The notes below the pieces were generated by a model, which saw only the letters and a program-made list of their open reading frames with translations, was not told the DNA's origin and did not search any database. This document shows, piece after piece, positions 32,156 to 41,106 of a DNA stretch of 64,000 nucleotides. The stretch covers positions 434,001 to 498,000 of the forward strand of contig OW818690.1 in the NCBI GenBank assembly GCA_942493315.1, in the 5' to 3' direction. The DNA comes from UBA5429 sp942493315. Lineage in GTDB: Bacteria; Bacteroidota; Bacteroidia; Bacteroidales; WCHB1-69. The number at the start of each line of letters is the position of its first letter. The stretch's first letter is position 1. A program made the position numbers and the translations under genes.

Positions 32156-35100
32156 TTAAAAAATTGATTTTATAACAATTGCCGGAGTACCGGTTATTTT
32201 TACTTTACACTCTTTAGGAATTTGAATATATGTTTTACCCTCTTTCATTACAATTGGAATTGGAAAATCGTAACCTAATATAAACACAGTTTTTTGTTGT
32301 GAAATATAGTATTGTGGTAATTCAATTTTATCAGGAGTTGATTCCCCATCTTTGATCAAATAAAACAAAAACTTTATTTTTTCATCTTTAGATTGGGTTA
32401 AACAAATATTCCCCACTTCATAAGGTGCTAATGGTTTGCTATCGTAAATGGCTTCGCCGTTTATTTTCATCCAATTACCAATCTCTTCCAATCTTTTATA
32501 CACCTCTGGAACTAAATCTCCTGATTTATCAGGACCAATCCCCATTAAAAAGTTACCACCTTTAGCTACTATTCTCACTAATGTATGAATACTCCAGGTA
32601 TATGATTTATAGGTTTCATTTGGAATAGCATACCAGCTATCTCCCAGAGTGATGCAGCTTTCCCAAGGATAATCAGGTTTTGTTACAGGAATTGACTGTT
32701 CCGGGGTTCTATAATTTTCGAACTCTCCATGAACTGTTCTATCGACTACCAAAATTCCGGGTTGATTTTTTCTGGCCATTTTAGCTATTCTAGGCATATT
32801 AATATCTTGAATCCACATGCGTTTGCCCAACCAATTTTTTGTTTCCTCTGTTAATGAACCTTCCGGGCGAACCTGTCCACCATCAAGCCAAAGAATATCA
32901 ATTTTACCATATCCGGTCATTAATTCTTCAATTTGATTGTAGGTATAATTCTGGAAATTAGTCCATTTTTCAGGATATTTTTTGGGATCATAGTTCACAT
33001 TTCTGTCAAAAGGAGGAAAATAATGCCACCAATAATCATCACTATGCCAGTCCGGTTTACTAAAATAAGCTCCAATCGCCATATTTTCAGCTCTGAAAGC
33101 ATTAAACACCTCGTTAACTACATTGCTACGTGGATTAGTAGAAAATAAAGATCCTTTGTCTGTAATTTTATAATCTGTATATTTTGTATCATACATACAG
33201 AACCCATCATGGTGTTTTGTTGTAAATACCACATATTTCATACCGGCATTTTTACATGCTTTTGCCCATTTTTCAGGATTAAATTGTAATGGATTAAAAA
33301 CAGTTCTGATTTTTTCATACTCTTCAACATATTTATAGTAATTATCGGCGTAAGGACCTCTTCTTTTGCACCAATCTTCATCTTCAGGACAAAGACTCCA
33401 GCTTTCAACTACACTCCACTGACTGTAAGCCCCCCAATGGATGATCACGCCAAATTTCCAATCTTGCCATTTCTCTAAGTTAAGTTTTACTAATGAATCG
33501 GATGGCCATTCGTAAGGAAATTCCTCTTTTTCAGGTTCCATAAAACGAATTCTTCTTTTATAGATCTCTTTTTCATTGGTGTTAACAACCAAATAGTAAC
33601 GACCATAAGGATAATTGGTTAAATCATAGGTAAAAAATCCCTCTTTTAACATTGGATAATAATGTTTTTCAAGAACTTGATTTCCCGGATCACTAATGAT
33701 CTGAACGGTTATATCTTCTTTTGTATTACTAAAATAGGAAAATGTTGTTTTATCATTTGTTCTGGCTGGGTACAGGGCCATCGATTTTAAATTTTGATCA
33801 ACAGGATCGGGATTAGCTCCAATTTTAAATTGATAATTCCATCCTGAACCACAATCGGGATCAAAAGATTTGATCAGTTTATCCTCTTCGTTAAATAATC
33901 TTGCCTCTCCTCTACCCCCTTTGGTATTATACCAAAACTCTAAGCCATCACCCATGGTATCCATAAATTGCAGTGAATAGGAACCATTGGACAAATACAG
34001 AGAATCAAAATAGGTTTTTTGAGGACTTAAAGATCCTAATTTTCTCTCATATAGCACTTTTCCATTTTGATCAACCAATCTCCAGGCATTATGTTGCGGT
34101 TCATTATTAGTCAATAATGAAAATACGATCGGAGAATAATGGATTGGGCAAGAAGTAAAAGAGGAAGTAAATTTATTGTCTGATAAATACTCATCTTTTT
34201 TATTATTTGGGTTAGAGAGGGTTACAACAAACAGATTTTTTCCATTATTCATGTCAATCTCTCCGGGTAATGTAACGGTCGCTTTTTCGTTAAAATTCAA
34301 ATATCCTTTCCAAATAAATGTTTTAGCAGGAAATCCTTTCGTTCCATATTGGATTGAGATTTCTTTAATAGGTTCTTTCCCATTATTTTTGATAACAATT
34401 ATAGGATTTATACTCGCAGGGTTATAATGGGAATAAATATCTTTATCTGAAGGAGCTATAATGTCATCAACTGTGACATCTATAGATTTTAAAGGTTGTT
34501 TATATTGAATCACGTAAGCACTAATCACCTGAGCTCCGCTGTTAATTACTTCGGCGGTATAAGGCTCCATGATGAAATGAATAAGGTTGTTTTGATTAGG
34601 GATTATTTTTAAATCAAAGGTTTCGATATCAACCAGGTCACCGGGGCACCAGTTAGCGCGATCGAAAATCCAGGTACCTGCTTGTGGTGAAAGAGGGTTA
34701 TCTCCACATTTCTTCCACATTTGTCTTTTACTAATCAATTGATTATTAAGAATTATCTCACGATATTTACTACAAAACTCGCCACAATTATCGGGTCTAT
34801 CCATTCCATGGCCTGTTTGAATGACTCTTAATTGGGCGTATGAACATTTTGAATCTCCCAAAAATGAAACAGGGAGCATTTGTTTTTCAATTGGATTAGC
34901 ACTATTTCCATATTCAAAATGGTCATTATATATTTGGGTGATCGAGATTGGTTTTGCGGCAGGCGTTCCTGTAATAATCTCAAATTCAATGCTCAACAAC
35001 CAACCTCTATCATTATTAGGTTCATAACCGGAATGAATATAATTGATTTCACAACTATCTCGAAGAATTAGGCTAAAGTCTGTCACATCCTGTTCCCAGG

Positions 35101-35458
35101 TAAAATGCCAATCTTTCGCAAAAAAACCACCATAAGGAGTAATCACTCTTCCCAATTCCCAATTTTTATTTGATCCATTAACCCCATTCACTCTTTCTAA
35201 AATAATTTTATCAGAGTAATCCCAATCTGCACAACGCATTGTATCAGGGCAAGCAAAGTGGACATACATGGTAATTTTTCGGATTGGAATATTGGGTGCT
35301 GGTAGTTTTGCCCAACTTTTAAATGATTTGACACCTTTTGAGGGATCTGTTACGATTGTTTCCTTTTGATGAGCAAACACTCTAAGGGTATCCTGAGCAA
35401 AAGTGGTCTGCAAAATAAAAATAAAAAGTAACGTAAAAAGGGATAGAAATCTTTTCAT
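32156..35458 (-). CDS. PNGase F-like and GH29 alpha-L-fucosidase fusion
   Basis: About 1,100 residues from ATG 35458; an upstream ATG at 35491 lies before the promoter box. After a signal peptide come the two PNGase F domains. ACPDTMRCADWDYSDK keeps the Trp-Asp pair matching catalytic Asp60, and TGHGMDRPDNCGEFC keeps the Glu matching Glu206. A CARDB-like module and another beta domain follow, then a segment that looks like an internal T9SS sorting domain (GFFTYDLTNYPYGRYYLVV). The C-terminal ~430 residues are a GH29 fucosidase: KFGVIIHWGAYS, TTKHHDGFCMY, and IDILWLDGG with the nucleophile Asp. It would remove N-glycans from proteins and trim fucose. Confidence 0.87.
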   Translation of the reverse strand: MKRFLSLFTLLFIFILQTTFAQDTLRVFAHQKETIVTDPSKGVKSFKSWAKLPAPNIPIRKITMYVHFACPDTMRCADWDYSDKIILERVNGVNGSNKNWELGRVITPYGGFFAKDWHFTWEQDVTDFSLILRDSCEINYIHSGYEPNNDRGWLLSIEFEIITGTPAAKPISITQIYNDHFEYGNSANPIEKQMLPVSFLGDSKCSYAQLRVIQTGHGMDRPDNCGEFCSKYREIILNNQLISKRQMWKKCGDNPLSPQAGTWIFDRANWCPGDLVDIETFDLKIIPNQNNLIHFIMEPYTAEVINSGAQVISAYVIQYKQPLKSIDVTVDDIIAPSDKDIYSHYNPASINPIIVIKNNGKEPIKEISIQYGTKGFPAKTFIWKGYLNFNEKATVTLPGEIDMNNGKNLFVVTLSNPNNKKDEYLSDNKFTSSFTSCPIHYSPIVFSLLTNNEPQHNAWRLVDQNGKVLYERKLGSLSPQKTYFDSLYLSNGSYSLQFMDTMGDGLEFWYNTKGGRGEARLFNEEDKLIKSFDPDCGSGWNYQFKIGANPDPVDQNLKSMALYPARTNDKTTFSYFSNTKEDITVQIISDPGNQVLEKHYYPMLKEGFFTYDLTNYPYGRYYLVVNTNEKEIYKRRIRFMEPEKEEFPYEWPSDSLVKLNLEKWQDWKFGVIIHWGAYSQWSVVESWSLCPEDEDWCKRRGPYADNYYKYVEEYEKIRTVFNPLQFNPEKWAKACKNAGMKYVVFTTKHHDGFCMYDTKYTDYKITDKGSLFSTNPRSNVVNEVFNAFRAENMAIGAYFSKPDWHSDDYWWHYFPPFDRNVNYDPKKYPEKWTNFQNYTYNQIEELMTGYGKIDILWLDGGQVRPEGSLTEETKNWLGKRMWIQDINMPRIAKMARKNQPGILVVDRTVHGEFENYRTPEQSIPVTKPDYPWESCITLGDSWYAIPNETYKSYTWSIHTLVRIVAKGGNFLMGIGPDKSGDLVPEVYKRLEEIGNWMKINGEAIYDSKPLAPYEVGNICLTQSKDEKIKFLFYLIKDGESTPDKIELPQYYISQQKTVFILGYDFPIPIVMKEGKTYIQIPKECKVKITGTPAIVIKSIF

Positions 35459-35488
35459 ATTATGATTTGTTAAGAAAAATTGATAATA

Positions 35489-35496
35489 CAAAAGTA
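35489..35496 (-). promoter_or_regulatory. -7 box for the PNGase F-GH29 gene
   Basis: TACTTTTG on the minus strand, 30 bp before the ATG at 35458. It excludes the ATG at 35491 as the start. Confidence 0.55.
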
Positions 35497-35565
35497 CTAA
35501 AAATAGGTGAAAAGGAAAAGGGGGAAAGAGGAAGGTGTAACTATTTAACGTTCATTATTTTAGAT

Positions 35566-36603
35566 TCATGATATTTCTGAATCTAACACCAAAGGAAATT
35601 GCAGTATGGAAGTTTCAAAATTATTTTGTTTTGTAATTGTTAAGGTATAATTATTTTTGTATATCAATTCTAATTTATTGGTTAGTTGATCCAGTAAGAT
35701 TTGTTTTTTTACTTTACCCGGTTTTTCAGGAATTGAATTTGAAATTTCCAATTTTATTTTATTTGATTCAACAGAAATAACTAATTCAATATAAGGAATA
35801 GAACCTAATCCCTGACTTCTCTCAATGGCAGCTTCTATCACAGGAGTTAAAAGGAAAGGGGGTAAGGTATAGTCCATGTTTTTAATTTTATTAACATAGT
35901 TTAATCTCAATCTTTCCCCCATTTTATACTTTTCAATTGCCAGATAGTTTTCAATATAAGAAAGTTCATCGGTAAGAGGAATAGTTTCTTTTCCAATCAT
36001 ATTATGATAAAACCGCATCATATCAGAAAACTTATGGGTATAATCTAAAGCAATATTTTTATCCATCATAATGGTAGCATAAATATTATTTAGATTATTA
36101 AACAAAAAGTGAGGACTAAGCTGGTTTTTAAGATTTTCCAGTTCAGTTTTTTTGATTTCTACTTCATCTCTACTTTTGTTCAAATTTACAAAGATTTTAT
36201 TAATCTGAAAATAACCGGAAGCAATTGAAAATATATTGATAAATGTAAAAACCCAAATATAGATTCGAGTGATCCAATATCCGGATTTAAAGAGACCAAT
36301 ATCAGCAATTTGAACTAATGTAATATATGAAATAAAAAATAGAATAGTAAAAAGAATCCATAAAAGCCATTTGAAATTGAATTTAAATATCCTATAAAAC
36401 AACCATGAAAAAAAACAGGTGTTAAAAATCAGTCCAATGGATGTAAAAAAGAAAGGTTTAAAATTATCCATTTCAAGTGACATTTCGATCTTCCACAATA
36501 GTGTTGTATATAAAGTAAGAAAAATTGCAGAAATAAAAAGGATGTAATTAACTGGTGATTTTATATGATTGCTTTTATTTTTCATCCTCAGAAAGTGCAT
36601 CAA
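35566..36603 (-). CDS. LytS/YehU-type sensor kinase with degenerate ATPase domain
   Basis: 345 residues. Four hydrophobic segments lie in the first ~150 residues, followed by a short coiled coil and the His-kinase motif NQLSPHFLFNNLNNIY with the phosphoacceptor His. The ATP-binding part departs from the family. The N box, usually ENAIKHG, reads EAAIERS, and the glycine-rich G box before KLELIYKNNYTLTI is missing. The protein may therefore be a pseudokinase or phosphatase-only partner. It lies 10 bp after the LytTR regulator gene, in one operon. The start (35566-36603) could instead be the ATG 18 bp further in. Confidence 0.8.
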   Translation of the reverse strand: MMHFLRMKNKSNHIKSPVNYILFISAIFLTLYTTLLWKIEMSLEMDNFKPFFFTSIGLIFNTCFFSWLFYRIFKFNFKWLLWILFTILFFISYITLVQIADIGLFKSGYWITRIYIWVFTFINIFSIASGYFQINKIFVNLNKSRDEVEIKKTELENLKNQLSPHFLFNNLNNIYATIMMDKNIALDYTHKFSDMMRFYHNMIGKETIPLTDELSYIENYLAIEKYKMGERLRLNYVNKIKNMDYTLPPFLLTPVIEAAIERSQGLGSIPYIELVISVESNKIKLEISNSIPEKPGKVKKQILLDQLTNKLELIYKNNYTLTITKQNNFETSILQFPLVLDSEIS

Positions 36604-36613
36604 AAATTATAAA

Positions 36614-37336
36614 CTAACGATTTAAGGCATTTTGAATTGATTGCCTATAAGATATTCCAATAGGAATTACATTAGAAATTACTACAACTTCTTTTTGATT
36701 CCATGAAGTAACATAATCTTTATTGATCGTAAAAGATTTATGAACTCTTATAAATTTTGAAGAGGGCAACATATCCAATAATCCTTGAGTTGAAATACTA
36801 GCTAAAATCATTTGAGTATGAGTAAAAACTTTAACATAATTTCCCCAGCTTTGGAAATAAATAATGTCGTTAATATTAGCTGAAACTGATTCACTACCGA
36901 TTGGAATATCAATTGAAGTAGGAATTTCAGTGATAGGAAGTGGATTTTTAATTAACTCAGCGTTCATTTTATCAATAGCTCTTTGAACTGCTCTTTTAAA
37001 ATGATCTTCGGTGATTGGTTTCAGTAAATAATCGATAACATTATACTCAAAACTAACCGCTGCATAAGCTGCATAAGCTGTTGTAAAAATGACAGGTGGC
37101 TGGTTTTCAAGAGAATTCAAAAAGTCAATTCCGCTTATTCCAGGTAAATTAATATCTAAAAACAACAAATCAATATCGTTTTTCTCAATGATCTCTTTAG
37201 CTTCTTTGGCATCGCTTGCGATAGCAAGTAAATCTAAAAATTCATTTTGTTCAATAAAAAATTTAAGCACCCATTGAGCCGGTTGTTCATCTTCAACAAT
37301 TAAACACTTTAATTTTTTATAATCTGTAACGGTCAT
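36614..37336 (-). CDS. LytTR-family response regulator
   Basis: 240 residues. The receiver domain has the acidic pair in VEDEQ, the phosphoacceptor Asp61 in LLFLDINLPG, the TTAY threonine and a KPI lysine. The C-terminal LytTR DNA-binding domain follows (INDIIYFQSWGNYVKVF ... FIRVHKSFTINKDYV ... IPIGISYRQ). It is the first gene of a two-gene operon with the LytS-like membrane protein. The residues needed for phosphotransfer are intact, in contrast with the partner kinase. Confidence 0.9.
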   Translation of the reverse strand: MTVTDYKKLKCLIVEDEQPAQWVLKFFIEQNEFLDLLAIASDAKEAKEIIEKNDIDLLFLDINLPGISGIDFLNSLENQPPVIFTTAYAAYAAVSFEYNVIDYLLKPITEDHFKRAVQRAIDKMNAELIKNPLPITEIPTSIDIPIGSESVSANINDIIYFQSWGNYVKVFTHTQMILASISTQGLLDMLPSSKFIRVHKSFTINKDYVTSWNQKEVVVISNVIPIGISYRQSIQNALNR

Positions 37337-37409
37337 ATTTATTTTAAAAAAGTTAAACGATTTGCAACCCCTTCAAGCACTCCCTTGTTTTTTCTACTAT
37401 TTGTATTGG

Positions 37410-37417
37410 CAAAGATA
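37410..37417 (-). promoter_or_regulatory. -7 box for the LytTR-LytS operon
   Basis: TATCTTTG on the minus strand, 73 bp before the ATG at 37336. Confidence 0.5.
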
Positions 37418-37474
37418 TAAAAAAATGACAAATTCAACTCATAATATTTATTTTTATTTTAAAAAAAAAATAAA

Positions 37475-37482
37475 TATCTTTG
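37475..37482 (+). promoter_or_regulatory. -7 box for the DUF3078-mscL unit
   Basis: TATCTTTG followed by CAC, 66 bp before the ATG at 37549. Confidence 0.55.
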
Positions 37483-37548
37483 CACGGCATATTATTTTTT
37501 ATCCAAAAATGAAAGAATGAATTCAAATATCAACTAAAATCATCAATT

Positions 37549-38481
37549 ATGAAAAAATCAATTCTACTTTTTTTTATTTCATGGATCTTGATTTCCCATT
37601 TATTTTCACAAGTTACGGAGAATGAAACGGTATTAAGAAAAAGTGAAAATGACACTGTTATAGGATGGAAAACAGGTGGTATCTTTGCCATAACAGGGTC
37701 TCAAACTTCATTAACGAATTGGGCTGCCGGTGGTGAAAACTCTGTATCTTTGAATGCACTTTTTAGTGTTTTTGCAAATTACAAAAAAGGAAAAGGTGCA
37801 TGGGATAACTCGCTTGACGTTGGTTATGGCTTACTAAAACAAGGATGGGGAAAAGAGATTCCATTTTCCAAGACAGATGACAAAGTGGATCTTTTGTCCA
37901 AATTTGGATATAAAGCATTTAAAAATTGGTATTATGCTGCCCTTTTTAATGCTAAAACTCAAATGACTCCCGGATACAAACTTCCTACTGATACTATCAA
38001 AATATCAAACTTCTTAGCACCTGCTTATGTGATTGCTGCTATTGGTATGGATTATAAACCAAACAATCATTTGAGTATGTTTATTGCTCCTTTTACAGCT
38101 AAATGGACTATTATAAACGACTCCATTTTGTCCGCAAATGGTGCTTTTGGTGTAGATCCCGGTAAATTTTTAAAATCTGAATTTGGGGGATATATCCGTT
38201 TTATCTATACTAAAAATGATTTTAAATCACCTTTTATGAAAAATATTTCATTTACAACAAAGCTTGACCTATATTCCAACTACTTAAAAGATCCTCAATT
38301 TATTGATGTTAACTGGGAAGTTTTGATTGCCATGAAAGTGAATAAGTATATCACAATTAACCTAACTACTAACTTGATATACGATTATGATATTAAATTT
38401 CCTAGTGAATTGAATGCCTCTGGAGTTGACAAAATTCAATTCAAAGAGATATTTGGGGTAGGATTTTCTTATAAATTTTAA
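37549..38481 (+). CDS. DUF3078 outer-membrane protein
   Basis: 310 residues. After a signal peptide (to HLFSQ) comes GSQTSLTNWAAGGENSVSLNALFSVFANY, the hallmark start of DUF3078 proteins, followed by barrel-like strands. The C terminus ends in aromatic strand GVGFSYKF. DUF3078 proteins are common Bacteroidota outer-membrane barrels of unknown function. It lies 23 bp upstream of mscL, so the two may be co-transcribed. Confidence 0.85.
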   Translation: MKKSILLFFISWILISHLFSQVTENETVLRKSENDTVIGWKTGGIFAITGSQTSLTNWAAGGENSVSLNALFSVFANYKKGKGAWDNSLDVGYGLLKQGWGKEIPFSKTDDKVDLLSKFGYKAFKNWYYAALFNAKTQMTPGYKLPTDTIKISNFLAPAYVIAAIGMDYKPNNHLSMFIAPFTAKWTIINDSILSANGAFGVDPGKFLKSEFGGYIRFIYTKNDFKSPFMKNISFTTKLDLYSNYLKDPQFIDVNWEVLIAMKVNKYITINLTTNLIYDYDIKFPSELNASGVDKIQFKEIFGVGFSYKF

Positions 38482-38504
38482 TAATAATTTAAAAAACTTG
38501 TATT

Positions 38505-38921
38505 ATGGGAATGTTAAAAGAGTTTAAAGAGTTTGCCATGAAAGGCAATCTTGTGGATATGGCAGTTGCCTTTGTAATGGGTGCCGCATTTGGAAAAATT
38601 GTTTCCGCTTTTATCAATGGTATGGTTATGCCAATTGTTGGGGTATTAACAGCAGGTATTGACTTTAAGGATCTAAAATTTGTGATCTCTGAAGCTGAAA
38701 TAGATGCCGCTGGCAAAGTGATCAAACCGGAAGCCGCATTAATGTACGGTGATTTTATCACTGTTTTCATTGATTTCGTTATTGTGGCCTTTGTGATGTT
38801 TTTAGTGGTAAAAGCTATGATAAAAGCAAAGAAAAAACAAGAAGAATTGCCTGTTGCACCTCCAGCTCCTACCAAAGATCAGGAACTTTTATCTGAAATT
38901 AGAGACCTTTTGAAAAAATAG
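38505..38921 (+). CDS. mscL: Large-conductance mechanosensitive channel MscL
   Basis: 138 residues. The conserved N-terminal amphipathic helix and TM1 read KEFKEFAMKGNLVDMAVAFVMGAAFGKIVSAF. TM2 is DFITVFIDFVIVAFVMFLVVKAM, followed by the basic and helical C-terminal bundle (TKDQELLSEIRDLLK). MscL is a homopentameric inner-membrane channel that releases solutes on hypo-osmotic shock. The length is normal for the family. A terminator hairpin follows at 38951. Confidence 0.96.
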   Translation: MGMLKEFKEFAMKGNLVDMAVAFVMGAAFGKIVSAFINGMVMPIVGVLTAGIDFKDLKFVISEAEIDAAGKVIKPEAALMYGDFITVFIDFVIVAFVMFLVVKAMIKAKKKQEELPVAPPAPTKDQELLSEIRDLLKK

Positions 38922-38950
38922 GACTGATTCTCAATAGTTTCAATATCCAA

Positions 38951-38990
38951 AAAAAAGGTGTAATTTTGCAATATAAATGACACCTTTTTT
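38951..38990 (+). terminator. Terminator hairpin containing a promoter box in its loop
   Basis: AAAAAAGGTGT (38951-38961) pairs with ACACCTTTTTT (38980-38990), ending the mscL transcript. The last base of the left arm and the loop contain TAATTTTG (38961-38968), a TAnnTTTG box about 30 bp before the pabA start at 38999. The right arm of the stem would then lie in the pabA leader. Confidence 0.65.
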
Positions 38991-38998
38991 TATTCTTC

Positions 38999-39562
38999 AT
39001 GCTTTTATTAGTTGATAATAACGATTCTTTTACCTTTAATATAGTGGAAGTGATCCGATCTGTTTCTACTGTTCCTATTGTTGTAAAAAACTATGCGGAT
39101 ATTCAAATAGAAGAAGTGGGTCAATATAACATGATCATTTTTTCACCAGGCCCCTCTCTTCCAGATGATTATCCTATTTTGAAACAGATTTTAATGCAAT
39201 ATGGTCAATCTATTCCCATTTTAGGAATTTGCTTAGGGCATCAGGCAATCTGTGCCTATTTTGGGGCTCAATTAGTACAAAGTGATTCCATTATTCATGG
39301 ATTTGATTCTTTAATTCTAACCAACCCCCATTCAATATTATTTAAAGGTTTTTCTGAAATGGTTGTGGGAAGATACCATTCCTGGTATGCTACTCAAATT
39401 CCGAAATCTTTAAAAATAACAGCTCTAGATGAACATGGAGTAGTGATGGCTGTTGAACATCAACAATATCCTGTATATAGTGTTCAGTTTCATCCGGAAT
39501 CATACATTACTAAAGAAGGAAAACTGATTTTTAAAAATTTTATCGATGCAGCTACTCTCTAA
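38999..39562 (+). CDS. pabA: Aminodeoxychorismate/anthranilate synthase component II (PabA)
   Basis: 187 residues, a class I glutamine amidotransferase. DNNDSFTFNIVE starts the fold, LGICLGHQAI carries the nucleophile Cys, and VQFHPES contains the catalytic His and Glu. It hydrolyses glutamine and passes ammonia to component I. The stop overlaps the following pabB by 17 bp. The overlap with pabB and pabC points to folate (p-aminobenzoate) synthesis rather than tryptophan synthesis. Confidence 0.9.
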   Translation: MLLLVDNNDSFTFNIVEVIRSVSTVPIVVKNYADIQIEEVGQYNMIIFSPGPSLPDDYPILKQILMQYGQSIPILGICLGHQAICAYFGAQLVQSDSIIHGFDSLILTNPHSILFKGFSEMVVGRYHSWYATQIPKSLKITALDEHGVVMAVEHQQYPVYSVQFHPESYITKEGKLIFKNFIDAATL

Positions 39563-40535
39563 AAATCAAATCATTTCAGAAATGAATCGTTTGGGTTGTA
39601 GCCAGACTCCGTTCCTTTTTCTTATAGATTTTAAAGGAGAAGAGGGATATTTGATTTCCGCTGATCAATTGAAACAACACAATATTCAAGTTTCATTTCC
39701 AAATTTGAAATGTGAATCGAATAAACAAAAAAAAGATTTAAAATCTTTAAATAGTCTTACTCCTATACCGATTTCTCAATCAGATTATCTGGAATTTTTT
39801 AACAAAGTCCAATCAGAAATTTTGTTTGGAAACAGCTATTTACTAAACCTCACTTTTGCAACATATTTGGGAAAAAATATGGATTTTACATCGATATATC
39901 AACATGCCATAGCCCCTTATAAATTGATGTTTGAGGATCAGTTTTTATTCTATTCCCCTGAGTCGTTTGTTAAAATTGAAAACGATAAAATCTATTCCTA
40001 TCCGATGAAAGGTACTATTGATACATCGACACCCAATGCTAATCAACAACTTACTGAAAATAAAAAAGAATTATATGAACATTATACGATTGTAGATTTG
40101 ATCCGCAACGATCTGTCTATGGTTTCCAAACAAGTAATAGTGAATCGTTTTAGATTTTTTGAGAAAATTGGAACACAGACAGGAGCCATTTTACAAACCA
40201 TTTCAGAAATTTCCGGGTCATTGGAATCTGATTGGAAAGCCCATTTAGGAGATATCCTATTTCAGTTACTCCCTGCCGGATCGATTTCGGGAGCTCCCAA
40301 AAAGAAAACAATGGAGATTATCACTAAAAATGAAACGACTGAAAGAGGTTTTTATACCGGAGTGTCGGGTTTTTTCGACGGTACATCACTCGATAGTTGT
40401 GTCATGATCCGTTTTATTAAAAAAGATACGGATGGAAAATATTACTATCATAGCGGAGGAGGAATTACTGCACTTAGTAATGGAATTGAAGAATACCACG
40501 AATTAATATCTAAAATTTATGTCCCAATTTCTTGA
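39546..40535 (+). CDS. pabB: Aminodeoxychorismate synthase component I (PabB)
   Basis: 329 residues, a chorismate-binding enzyme. YPMKGTID carries the Lys that distinguishes aminodeoxychorismate synthases from anthranilate synthases (which have Ala there). IVDLIRNDLS, the glycine-rich PAGSISGAPKKKT and GFYTGVSGFFDG follow in the family order. With PabA it converts chorismate and glutamine to 4-amino-4-deoxychorismate. The protein lacks much of the N-terminal domain of E. coli PabB, which is common in Bacteroidota. It overlaps pabC by 17 bp. Confidence 0.92.
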   Translation: MQLLSKNQIISEMNRLGCSQTPFLFLIDFKGEEGYLISADQLKQHNIQVSFPNLKCESNKQKKDLKSLNSLTPIPISQSDYLEFFNKVQSEILFGNSYLLNLTFATYLGKNMDFTSIYQHAIAPYKLMFEDQFLFYSPESFVKIENDKIYSYPMKGTIDTSTPNANQQLTENKKELYEHYTIVDLIRNDLSMVSKQVIVNRFRFFEKIGTQTGAILQTISEISGSLESDWKAHLGDILFQLLPAGSISGAPKKKTMEIITKNETTERGFYTGVSGFFDGTSLDSCVMIRFIKKDTDGKYYYHSGGGITALSNGIEEYHELISKIYVPIS

Positions 40536-41106
40536 AACAATCGCTATTATTGACAAGATTCCACAATATTTGGAATTTCATCAAAAAAGGATGGAAAAGT
40601 GCTCTTTGGTACAATTGAATCCCTTTTTACCCCTTATTAAAGTTCCGACTCATCGAAAATATAAACTATCCATACTATACAATGAAACTCAAATCGAAAA
40701 ATTTCAACTTTCACCCTACTCACCTTCGTCAATTAATAGATTTAAAATATTAATTGACAATGAAATAGATTATACTTTCAAGTATGCTGACCGGTCTCAT
40801 TTGGACCAATTAAAATCAAAATCTCAAGGGTGTGATGAAGTGATCATCATTAAAAATGAAGAAGTAACAGACACCACTTTTTCCAATCTGCTTTTTTGGG
40901 ACGGGGAAAAATGGATCACACCGGAGCATCCTTTACTGAAAGGGACCTGTAGGGAAAGATTATTGCAACATGGACTTATTTCAACTCAAAAAATAAGCGT
41001 TAAACAACTCAGCACTTTTTCTAAAATGATGTTGATTAACGCTATGCTTGATTTTGATGAAGAACGGGCAATTCCTATCGATTCACAGACCTTTCAATTC
41101 AACTAA
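40519..41106 (+). CDS. pabC: Aminodeoxychorismate lyase-like class IV aminotransferase (PabC)
   Basis: 195 residues, short for the family. YKFKYADRSHLDQL region has FKYADRS with the PLP-binding Lys typical of class IV aminotransferases; CDEVIIIKNEEVTDTTFSNLLFWDG and HPLLKGTCRERLL follow. It would convert aminodeoxychorismate to p-aminobenzoate and pyruvate, completing the pab operon. Overlap with pabB indicates coupling. Its stop codon overlaps the convergent gene at 41103 by 4 bp. Confidence 0.85.
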   Translation: MSQFLETIAIIDKIPQYLEFHQKRMEKCSLVQLNPFLPLIKVPTHRKYKLSILYNETQIEKFQLSPYSPSSINRFKILIDNEIDYTFKYADRSHLDQLKSKSQGCDEVIIIKNEEVTDTTFSNLLFWDGEKWITPEHPLLKGTCRERLLQHGLISTQKISVKQLSTFSKMMLINAMLDFDEERAIPIDSQTFQFN

